Positions 41,883-49,317 of a DNA stretch of 64,000 bases are shown in pieces. Source of the DNA: Aquabacterium sp. (GTDB taxonomy: Bacteria; Pseudomonadota; Gammaproteobacteria; Burkholderiales; Burkholderiaceae_C); the NCBI RefSeq assembly GCF_016195855.1, contig NZ_JACPYU010000012.1, positions 62,001 to 126,000 on the forward strand, written 5' to 3'. Made by a program: the position numbers and the translations under genes. Position 1 is the first letter of the stretch. Each line of letters starts with the position of its first letter. The notes under the pieces are model-generated. The model saw nothing but the letters and a program-made list of their open reading frames with translations, did not search any database and had not been told where the DNA came from.

Positions 41883-43070
41883 TCAATTGCAGCCGCTGTG
41901 GACGTTGACCTCGGTGGCGTTCAATGCGCCGCTGCTGTTGTAGCCGTGCCCATGCACCTCAACGCAGGCGCCATTGGCCAGCGTGCCCTCCACCACCGAG
42001 GGGGTGTAGGCCACGGTCACGCCTCGCACCACGAAGGTCTGCCCGGACAACTGGCTGACCGCACCGTACAGCTCGGTCTCCTCGCTCTCCAGCACACTGG
42101 GGTCTTCCAGCTCGGTGGCCACGAGCACACCGGCCTGCAAACGCCCTTCCACGCGCACACGCTCGCCCAGGGTCAGGCCCGAGACGGACGACGACGACAG
42201 GCGGCTCACATCGACCGGTGAACCATCAACCTGCATCACACCGTTGTGCGGCAAGCTGGTGACCAGGCCTTCCAGGCTGGCTTCTTCCGTGTCGGTCACC
42301 AAGGGCTGGTCCACCCGAATGCGCGTGGCAGACCATTGCCCGTTGACCTGGGTGGCGCCAAACCACACACGCACCCGCGCCCCAGGGGTCACGCCAGCGG
42401 GCAGCGCCGCCGCGCCATACGACACGATCAGGTTGCCGTTGAGCCCCAGGTGCATGTCCAGGTCATCCACGCTGTTGACCAGGGCCACGATCTTGTAGGT
42501 GCTGGTGGAGCCGTCCAGCGTATCGATGCGGGTGGCGATGTAGCCGCCCATGGCATCGGCCAGGCCATGCACTTCGACCACATCGTTGACGTTCAAGGGC
42601 AGCGCTGGCTGCACCGTCTTGGCCGTGATCCTGACGGTCTGCCCCAGCACCGTGATGGTGGCGCCAGCAAGGTCCACCGCCGACACCGGGCCGATCAGGC
42701 TGCTGCCATAACGCACGGTATAGGCCGCCGCCAGGGGAAGCCCGCCATTGCCGGCCGGCACGCTGCCCGAACCGCTGACGGCCACCATCATGCCGACCTT
42801 CACCTCGGACGGGTCGTGCACCACGCTGTCATTGGCATCGTCGTCACGATGGACCGCCGCGCCCGTCACGTCATAACGCAAGCCGTTGACGATGATCGAG
42901 CCCAGGCCGGACACCGGGCCATTCGAATAAGAACCCGTTCCACCCGAGCCCACACCACTGCCATTGGCCTGCGTGTCGCCCGTGCCGCCGCCGCAACTGG
43001 CCAGGCCCAATACCAAACCAAGCACAAGACTCAGCAACCACACACCGCTCAGTCGGATGGATCTCAACAT
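41883..43070 (-). CDS. DUF5666 repeat lipoprotein
   Basis: This 395-aa exported lipoprotein has a lipobox GLASC after the leader (Cys near residue 24), followed by a Gly/Ser-rich linker. The mature part is a series of small beta-barrel (OB-like) DUF5666 repeats of about 65-80 residues, recognisable from segments such as SGLGSIIVNGLRYDVTGA, IGPVSAVDLAGATITVLGQTV, EGLVTSLPHNGVMQVDGSPV and LYGAVSQLSGQTFVVRGVTV. ATG 43070 is preferred because it begins a signal peptide and lies 1 nt after the DUF6502 stop, indicating translational coupling. Role unknown; outer-membrane or periplasmic location is expected. Confidence 0.85.
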   Translation of the reverse strand: MLRSIRLSGVWLLSLVLGLVLGLASCGGGTGDTQANGSGVGSGGTGSYSNGPVSGLGSIIVNGLRYDVTGAAVHRDDDANDSVVHDPSEVKVGMMVAVSGSGSVPAGNGGLPLAAAYTVRYGSSLIGPVSAVDLAGATITVLGQTVRITAKTVQPALPLNVNDVVEVHGLADAMGGYIATRIDTLDGSTSTYKIVALVNSVDDLDMHLGLNGNLIVSYGAAALPAGVTPGARVRVWFGATQVNGQWSATRIRVDQPLVTDTEEASLEGLVTSLPHNGVMQVDGSPVDVSRLSSSSVSGLTLGERVRVEGRLQAGVLVATELEDPSVLESEETELYGAVSQLSGQTFVVRGVTVAYTPSVVEGTLANGACVEVHGHGYNSSGALNATEVNVHSGCN

Positions 43071-43071
43071 G

Positions 43072-43965
43072 TCATTTCCCACTGGGCAAACGCCGAGGGG
43101 GCACCCCTGCATCGCCGGTTTCTGACCCGGTCTGCGCCAGGTCCTCTTGGAAGGTGAAAAGCCCGAGCCGCACGCGGCGGGTGGCGTCGTCAGGCGCCTT
43201 GGCGTCCAGCTCGATGCGGCGCTCCAGCAGGGGCACGGCCTCGGTCATCAAGGCCTTCCAGTGCTTGCGGGCCAGCGTCCGCACCTGCTCGACCGATTCA
43301 GAAGACAGGCCTTGCGCGAACACGGCCTGCTCGAAGTGGTGTGCAGGCTCGTCGCTCAGCACATTGTCCACGGCCGCACGCAGGTGGTCACCCACGTTGT
43401 CCCCCAGGAAGGCGATCATGCGCTGCCAGTCGCCACGCGGGGTGAAGCCGTCCTGGGTCAGGTGCACGGTGTCGGTGCCGGCATCCCAGCGCGCCAGATT
43501 CAGGCGGCAGAGTTCATCCAGCAAGGTGCGAGGGTGCACGTCCTGTGTGATCGAACGTGCCAGGGTTTCAAAGCTGGGCGCATCACCCTGGCGCGGCAGC
43601 ACGCGGGGCTTGCCCTTGACGCGCAACTGGCGGTCGGACACCCAACGCGTGAACAGCTGCGACACCAGCGATGCCCCCGCAGGAGTGGGCGCACCGGCAT
43701 CGGATTGGGTCAGGCGCGTGACCTCGCGGCGGTTGATGCCTGTGGCTGCGCTGATGCGGCTGACCAGGCGGCTGGCGGGCAGCCCTTGCGCCAGCTGGGC
43801 CTCTTGTGCGGACCGCACAAACGCCTGCTTGAGCGCTTCTTCCACCGTGGCGAACGTCAGCCCCTTGGCCACAGACAGATCGGCCAGCGGTGCCAGCACG
43901 GCCTGAATGGCATCCAGCAAGGCATCGTGGTCAGTAGGAGGCGTGGAGCCCGATTTGGAGGCCAT
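43072..43965 (-). CDS. DUF6502-family protein
   Basis: This soluble 297-aa protein is of the DUF6502 type as far as I recall the family. An N-terminal helical region contains a possible helix-turn-helix (ISAATGINRREVTRLTQSD, about residues 65-90). A middle part (RWVSDRQLRVKGKPRVLP, DVHPRTLLDELCRLNLARW) resembles a second winged-helix-like segment, and the C-terminal half is helical. It looks like a DNA-binding or regulatory protein rather than an enzyme. It is translationally coupled (1-nt gap) to the DUF5666 lipoprotein, and such pairs recur in Burkholderiales, so they probably work together. ATG 43965 has GGAG 5 nt upstream. Confidence 0.7.
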   Translation of the reverse strand: MASKSGSTPPTDHDALLDAIQAVLAPLADLSVAKGLTFATVEEALKQAFVRSAQEAQLAQGLPASRLVSRISAATGINRREVTRLTQSDAGAPTPAGASLVSQLFTRWVSDRQLRVKGKPRVLPRQGDAPSFETLARSITQDVHPRTLLDELCRLNLARWDAGTDTVHLTQDGFTPRGDWQRMIAFLGDNVGDHLRAAVDNVLSDEPAHHFEQAVFAQGLSSESVEQVRTLARKHWKALMTEAVPLLERRIELDAKAPDDATRRVRLGLFTFQEDLAQTGSETGDAGVPPRRLPSGK

Positions 43966-44120
43966 CAATCTAACAGTCAAAAGGCTGCGCCAAGGAAATG
44001 GGCGCCGCACCCATTTTAGTTCACCAGCCCCCTCGGCGCGCAAAAGATTGACCCCACGCAAAGCAGGTCTTGCCCAGGTGCAGGTCGCCACGCTGCGCTG
44101 CTTTACACTGCACCACACAC

Positions 44121-44516
44121 ATGCACGCGCGCCGCATCCCCCATCAACACTGGATCATCTGGGTGACCGCCCTGGTCGTCCTGATGGCGGCGCTCGCGCC
44201 CACGGTGTCGCGCTGGCTGGCCTTGGCCCCCACCGGGCCGCTGGCCTTGCAGGAGGTCTGCGTCAGCCGCGGCGTGGGCCCATCGGTGATCATGCTCAAG
44301 TCCAAGGCCGCACCGGCTGGCGACCATGTGCTGCTGGACCATTGCCCCTTGTGTGTGCTGCAAGCCGACCACCTCGGCCTGCCGCCCACCCACCTGGCCG
44401 TGCTGCCCGTCAGCGGCCTGCGTGACCAAGCCCCGGCCCTCTTCCTGCACGCCCCCCGCACCCTGTCCATCTGGGCTGCGGCACAGGCACGCGCACCACC
44501 TGCCGTGCTGGCCTGA
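44121..44516 (+). CDS. DUF2946-family protein (copper-associated)
   Basis: This 131-aa protein has an N-terminal membrane helix (about 10-30; WIIWVTALVVLMAALAPTV). The family core includes LQEVCVSRG and the Cys/His motif LDHCPLCVLQADH, which could bind a metal such as copper. DUF2946 proteins are commonly found near copper TonB receptors, and here an OprC/NosA-like receptor lies 1.7 kb downstream on the same strand. Periplasmic or inner-membrane location is expected. Its stop lies inside a perfect palindrome (GGCCTGATCAGGCC, 44510-44523). The following 218-bp gap has two hairpins (44550-44570, 44691-44708) and a T5 run but no clear terminator. Confidence 0.8.
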   Translation: MHARRIPHQHWIIWVTALVVLMAALAPTVSRWLALAPTGPLALQEVCVSRGVGPSVIMLKSKAAPAGDHVLLDHCPLCVLQADHLGLPPTHLAVLPVSGLRDQAPALFLHAPRTLSIWAAAQARAPPAVLA

Positions 44517-44734
44517 TCAGGCCCTCCCCCACCTTTTGAGTTCGAGTGTGGCCTGGCATGGCGCCAGGCCGTGCCTTGCGCGCCTGCCTGTGGCCTCTGG
44601 CCAGCGCGGCCTGCGCCTGCGCCTCACGGCCCAACCCGGGCGCTGAGCCAGAAGGCTCGAACACCTCATCGACTGTGCCCGCGTGCCGCGCCAAAGCGGC
44701 CGGCACGCGCGCTCGCCATTTTTGGATTCTTGTC

Positions 44735-45541
44735 ATGCCCAAACCCATACACGCCTTTGCACGCACCTGGCTGGCTGCGCTGTCACTGGCCACCTTCACC
44801 CTGCCGGCCCTCGCGCACGTGAGCTACACCGGCCGCGACCTCGGCACCTACGACGGCCTCACCGCCGCCGGCACCACCATCAGCAACCAGGCTGTCTCCG
44901 GCAACTACGGCTGGGCCGATGCTGCCGATGCAGACTGGGGCGACAGCCACAAGGCCAAGTGGTTCACCTTCACGCTGAACAACGACGCGCTGGTGACCCT
45001 GACCGTCAGCGCCAACGCCTCGGCCACCAGCACGTCCATAGGCGGCCTGCTGCCGGGCTTCTCGGTCTACAAGGGCATCGCGCCCACCAGCGTGGACCCG
45101 CTCAACCCAGGCATCAGCTACCTGTCCTACGACACCTCGACCGCCTCCACGGCTTACAAGGCCAGCCTGCCCTTTGCCGTTGAAGGGGTGTGGAACGCCG
45201 TGGGCGACTTCGCCATCGGCAATGACTTCGGCGCCCTCAACACCCTGAGCTTCGTGGGCTACGCGGTGGATGGCGAAGGCACGGTGCAAGGCGGCATGGC
45301 TGATGGCCTGCGTGACGGCCGCACCAGCAAGACCTTGCAACTGGGCGCCGGCACCTACTCCCTGCTGGTGGGTGGCGCCGACTACGACGCGCAACTGAGC
45401 ACCAATCCCCATCTCGCAGCCGCTTACGGCATGAGCGTGGGCATCCAGGTCAGCAGCATCCCCGAGCCAGGCACCCTGGGCCTGAGCGCCTTGGGGCTGG
45501 GCGCCCTGAGCCTGGCCGTGCGCCGCCGCGCCCCGCGTTGA
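44735..45541 (+). CDS. PEP-CTERM surface protein
   Basis: This 268-aa exported protein has a signal peptide (about 1-27, PALAHVSYT), a beta-rich domain and a C-terminal PEP-CTERM signal: IPEPGTLG, a hydrophobic helix and VRRRAPR. The middle contains Thr/Ser-rich strands (LVTLTVSANASATSTSIGGL, GAGTYSLLVGGADYDAQLS) without catalytic motifs I recognise. Exosortase should process the tail and deliver the protein to the surface. It lies in a same-strand series with the DUF2946 gene, another PEP-CTERM gene and the copper receptor, so a link to copper capture is possible but unproven. Confidence 0.85.
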   Translation: MPKPIHAFARTWLAALSLATFTLPALAHVSYTGRDLGTYDGLTAAGTTISNQAVSGNYGWADAADADWGDSHKAKWFTFTLNNDALVTLTVSANASATSTSIGGLLPGFSVYKGIAPTSVDPLNPGISYLSYDTSTASTAYKASLPFAVEGVWNAVGDFAIGNDFGALNTLSFVGYAVDGEGTVQGGMADGLRDGRTSKTLQLGAGTYSLLVGGADYDAQLSTNPHLAAAYGMSVGIQVSSIPEPGTLGLSALGLGALSLAVRRRAPR

Positions 45542-45590
45542 TCACCCAGGCAACCCCCTTCACCTTCAACAAACTGAAAGCAAGCACATC

Positions 45591-46244
45591 ATGAAACTGT
45601 CTACATGCATGCAAGCCGTCGTGGTGACGGCATCCCTGTTGGCCCTGGCCCCATCGGCCCAGGCCCAGAGCACGCTCGATGGCCGCAGCCTCACCATCGA
45701 ATACGGCCTGGACGCCGGCACAGGCTGGCAGGCCATCAAGTCGCAGACCTTCACCGTCGGCGGCGGCCTGGAGGTCAGCAACTGGTCCATCGACAGCAAG
45801 AACACCATCCAGTGGAACATCGACGTCAGCGGCACCGATGTGGTGTTCACCTATGTCGGCAGTGGCGACTTCATGAACTTCGGCTCACCCGAGAAGCTGG
45901 GCTTCCGCCTGGTCGACGCCGGCAACAGCGTGCCCGACATCCTGGGGGTACAGGCCAGCAACACGGCTTACGTGCCCAATGTGCAGGGCAACTTGCTGGA
46001 GGGCTTCGACCCGGCCACGGCCTTGAGCTTCGACGCCAACCAGGTCTACGTCAACCTCAACGCGTCCATGTACCACCACCATGCCATGCCAGGCATGGGT
46101 GACCCGGTGCGCGACACCATCGCCCTGCACCTGAACGTCAGCGCCGTCCCGGAGGCCGCCACCTGGGCACAGATGACGGCGGGCTTGCTGGTGCTCGGCG
46201 GCCTTGCACAGCGTCGTCATCGCCGTCAACAGCACAAGGCGTAA
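45591..46244 (+). CDS. PEP-CTERM protein with His/Met-rich motif
   Basis: This 217-aa exported protein has a signal peptide (about 1-25, SAQAQS), a beta-rich domain and a short C-terminal PEP-CTERM-like tail (VPEAATWAQMTAGLLVLGGL then QRRHRRQQHKA). Residues 160-172 read MYHHHAMPGMGDP, a His3 and Met3 cluster of the sort that binds Cu(I)/Cu(II) in copper carriers. Its stop is 5 nt before the ATG of the OprC/NosA-like TonB receptor, so the two are in one operon. I infer a surface or periplasmic copper-binding partner that feeds the receptor. Confidence 0.8.
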   Translation: MKLSTCMQAVVVTASLLALAPSAQAQSTLDGRSLTIEYGLDAGTGWQAIKSQTFTVGGGLEVSNWSIDSKNTIQWNIDVSGTDVVFTYVGSGDFMNFGSPEKLGFRLVDAGNSVPDILGVQASNTAYVPNVQGNLLEGFDPATALSFDANQVYVNLNASMYHHHAMPGMGDPVRDTIALHLNVSAVPEAATWAQMTAGLLVLGGLAQRRHRRQQHKA

Positions 46245-46249
46245 GCAGC

Positions 46250-48304
46250 ATGATGTACCGGACTGTTGGATGGGCCTGCCTGTGCCTGTGGATGGGACAT
46301 GAAGCCTTGGCCCAGACCGCCAAGAGCGACGATGGGCAAGCCTTGCCCGAGATCGTCATCACCGCGACAGCGCCGCCTCAGGCCACGCAAGCGGGCACCA
46401 GGCTCAAAGGCCAGACCGATGAGCAAGATGACGTGGCCCAACTGCTCAGGCAGTTCAGCGGCATCCAGGTCAACCGACAGTCCGGCACGGCCGGCACCGT
46501 GTTGCTGCGGGGGCTGGGCGGGGCCCGGCTGCCCGTGATCAGCGATGGCATCGCCATGGAAGGCGCCTGCAACCATGGCATGGACCCGGCCACCTCCTAC
46601 ATCGCACCCGATGACATCGACCAGGTCACCGTGGTCAAAGGCCCCAGCACGGTTCGCCATGCGGGCGTGCTGGCTGGCGCGCTGGTGTTCGAGCGCCGCA
46701 ACCCGAATGCCTCGGCACCATCGGGCCTGCAGCTCAGCCACACGCTGGCGGCCTTTGACAAGCAGCAGACCCATGCCGAAGGCCTGCTCAACACCGAGGC
46801 CACCTGGGCCCGGATCAAGGGCCGGCATCTGCAAAGCGGCGACGAGCGCGATGGCCATGGGCAGCGCATCCCCTCGCGCTACCAACGCGACAACCTGGAT
46901 CTGGACCTGGGCTGGCGCCTGAATGCGCAACAAACCCTGACGGCCGACCTCACCCGCAGTGATGGCTGGGCCGTCTACCCCTCGTACCACATGGATGGCA
47001 CGCGCTTCCTTGCCAACAGCCTGGGGCTGCGCTGGCAGGCCAAGCGCCTGTCGCCCTTGATCAGGCAGGCCGAGGTGCAGACCCGCTGGCACAGCGTGGA
47101 CCACGCCATGGACAACTTCAGCCTGCGCGGTGAAGAAGGCACCTACCAGCCCGATGCGGACAACCGGCTGCGCGAGATCATGCAACAGCAAAACCGCTCG
47201 CGCGCGGCCAGCGCCCGTGTGGAGCTGGATGTGGCGCCAGACCATGTGCTCAGCCTGGGCGTGGATTCGCGGCTGGATGGCTACAACGCGCGCAACCACC
47301 TCTCCAGCACGCAGTGTTTCGACTTCGGCTCAGGGCCGACCTGCTTCAGCAACGACCCGGGTGTCCTGCCCTATTACGACCTGCGCATCCAGCAAAGCGG
47401 TGCGTATGCCGAATGGCGCAGCAGCCAGGCCGCCACGCTGTGGACCGCAGGATTGCGCGTAGACAGCCGCAGCGCGCGTGCGGGTGATGTGCGCGAGTTC
47501 AGCGTCAATGCCCGCCCCGTCAACGGCCAGGACACGCGCCGCCACATGACACTGCACAGCGGCTTTGTCAGGGCCGAGCACACGCTCGATGATGACCCGG
47601 ACCACAACTGGCAGGCCCACGTGGCGCTGGGCCAGGCCGAACGGGGCCCGGACTTCGTCGAGATCGGCAGCCTGCAGGGCTGGAACCTGGCCATCGAACG
47701 GCACCATGAACTCAACACCGGCCTGCAGTACGCCGCGCAGCGCCTGAGCGCCAGCGTCAATGGCTTCATCAACCTCATTGACAACTTTGTGCTGGTGACC
47801 AGCGGCACCAGCGCCAAGAACATCACGGCCCTGCGCCGCGGGCTGGAAGCCGAGGCCAACTGGGCCATGAGCTCGAACCTGGCGGTGGGCGGCTCGCTCA
47901 GCACCGTGTGGGGCAGCAACCGCAGCGACCACGTCGCCCTGGCCCAAACACCGCCCACCCAGTTGCAGCTGCACACCAAGTGGCAACAGGGCGGCTGGGG
48001 CCTCAAGCTGGGTACGCGCATGGCCGATGGGCAGCAGCGCATCGACCTCAACCATGGCAGCACCAATGGCCTGGACGTGGCCGCCACACCGGGCTTCAGC
48101 GTGTGGGACATTCAGGGCGAGTACAAGGCCAGCAAGCAGCTGCAGATCAGCGTGGGCATCGACAACCTGTTCGACCGCTACTACGTCGAGCACCTCAACC
48201 ACAGCAGCTCGCCCTCATGGGTCAACCTGGGGGCCAGCCTGCCTGATCAGATTCCCGAGGCGGGGCGGCGCTGGTGGCTCAAGCTGGGTGTGAGCCTGCC
48301 CTGA
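46250..48304 (+). CDS. TonB-dependent copper receptor (OprC/NosA-like)
   Basis: This 684-aa outer-membrane receptor has a signal peptide (1-21), a TonB box region (LPEIVITATAPPQ), a plug domain (about 45-150; LLRQFSGIQVNRQSGTAGTV) and a 22-strand barrel ending in WWLKLGVSLP. The plug segment GACNHGMDPATSYI corresponds to the copper-binding loop of OprC/NosA, with Cys, His and Met as likely ligands. Substrate copper is inferred from this loop and from the neighbouring DUF2946 and His/Met-rich proteins. It lacks the starter domain of FecA-type regulators. In denitrifiers such receptors supply copper to nitrous oxide reductase, but no nos genes are in the window. Confidence 0.9.
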   Translation: MMYRTVGWACLCLWMGHEALAQTAKSDDGQALPEIVITATAPPQATQAGTRLKGQTDEQDDVAQLLRQFSGIQVNRQSGTAGTVLLRGLGGARLPVISDGIAMEGACNHGMDPATSYIAPDDIDQVTVVKGPSTVRHAGVLAGALVFERRNPNASAPSGLQLSHTLAAFDKQQTHAEGLLNTEATWARIKGRHLQSGDERDGHGQRIPSRYQRDNLDLDLGWRLNAQQTLTADLTRSDGWAVYPSYHMDGTRFLANSLGLRWQAKRLSPLIRQAEVQTRWHSVDHAMDNFSLRGEEGTYQPDADNRLREIMQQQNRSRAASARVELDVAPDHVLSLGVDSRLDGYNARNHLSSTQCFDFGSGPTCFSNDPGVLPYYDLRIQQSGAYAEWRSSQAATLWTAGLRVDSRSARAGDVREFSVNARPVNGQDTRRHMTLHSGFVRAEHTLDDDPDHNWQAHVALGQAERGPDFVEIGSLQGWNLAIERHHELNTGLQYAAQRLSASVNGFINLIDNFVLVTSGTSAKNITALRRGLEAEANWAMSSNLAVGGSLSTVWGSNRSDHVALAQTPPTQLQLHTKWQQGGWGLKLGTRMADGQQRIDLNHGSTNGLDVAATPGFSVWDIQGEYKASKQLQISVGIDNLFDRYYVEHLNHSSSPSWVNLGASLPDQIPEAGRRWWLKLGVSLP

Positions 48305-48322
48305 TGCCGATGGATGCGGGCC

Positions 48323-49258
48323 TCAAGCCTGATGCCAGTCCTTGTGATTGGCCGGCAGCATGTGCGCGTCGGCCACGATGACCTTGTCGCGCCCGGCCCG
48401 CTTGGCCGCATACAGGCCTGCGTCCGCACGGGCGATCACATCGGCCCAGTCTTCGTCCTGATGCAGGCTGCGGGCCACGCCGATGCTGATGGTCACGTCC
48501 AGGCGCGCGCCCTCGGCACAAGTGATCGACAGGTCTGCCACCTGTTGGCGCAGGCGCTCGGCCACCTGCCGCGCATCCTCCAGATCCGCCGAGGCCAGCA
48601 CGATGAGGAACTCCTCGCCACCGATGCGCCCCACGCGGTCGCCATCACGCAGCTTGCCGCTCAACAGGTGCGCCACCTGGCGCAAAACCTCGTCGCCCTT
48701 GGCATGGCCATGGCGGTCGTTGATGCGCTTGAAGTGGTCCACATCGCACATCATCAAGCACAAGCTCTGGCTGGCCTGGCGCCGGTCCCGATGCAAGGCC
48801 TCCAGATGGGCGAGGATGGCGCGGCGGTTGAACAAGCCGGTCAGCGCATCGCGCTCGGCCATGTCGGCCAGCTGCACTTCCAGCGCCTTGCGCTCGGTGA
48901 TGTCCAGGATGGTACCCACGATGCCGCTCAACTCGCCTTGCGCGTCATACAGCGCGGCCTTATGGAACACCACGTGGCGGCGCTCGCCGTCGCAGCGCTT
49001 GATCTGCGCCTCGTAGCGTTGCTCGCCACCAGCGCGCATCAGCGCCGCGTCGGCGTCGAAGTGGGATTTGGCGTACTCCTCGGGCGAGATGTCGAACACC
49101 GTCAGCCCGACGATTTCCCGGCGGCGACGCCCGATGAGACGGGCGAAAGCGCGGTTGCACCCTTTGTAGACACCATGGCGGTCCTTGAAAAAGACCGGTG
49201 TGGGCAGGGCATCCAGCACGTCCTGAACCTGGTCAGGCAACAAGTGAGAGAACAACAA
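48323..49258 (-). CDS. PAS-GGDEF diguanylate cyclase
   Basis: This 311-aa cytoplasmic protein has an N-terminal PAS domain (about residues 8-125; ALPTPVFFKDRHGVYKGCNRAF) and a GGDEF domain with active-site GGEEF. It should make cyclic-di-GMP. An RxxD inhibitory site (RDGD) precedes the active site by five residues, so product inhibition is expected. The Mg-binding Asp is in CDVDHFKRIND. No EAL domain and no membrane helix are present. The gene is downstream of the P-type ATPase on the same strand, with a 59-bp gap. Confidence 0.93.
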   Translation of the reverse strand: MLFSHLLPDQVQDVLDALPTPVFFKDRHGVYKGCNRAFARLIGRRRREIVGLTVFDISPEEYAKSHFDADAALMRAGGEQRYEAQIKRCDGERRHVVFHKAALYDAQGELSGIVGTILDITERKALEVQLADMAERDALTGLFNRRAILAHLEALHRDRRQASQSLCLMMCDVDHFKRINDRHGHAKGDEVLRQVAHLLSGKLRDGDRVGRIGGEEFLIVLASADLEDARQVAERLRQQVADLSITCAEGARLDVTISIGVARSLHQDEDWADVIARADAGLYAAKRAGRDKVIVADAHMLPANHKDWHQA

Positions 49259-49317
49259 TTCACCGCCCCGGCTGAGGTCAAAACGTATCTGACATTATCA
49301 ATGTAAGGGTTTGAAAG

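Noticed and set aside
44517..44734. Cobalamin or copper-related riboswitch/terminator before the first PEP-CTERM gene
   Set aside because: Two hairpins and a T5 run are present, but the T-run is not adjacent to a stem and no riboswitch core motif was seen.
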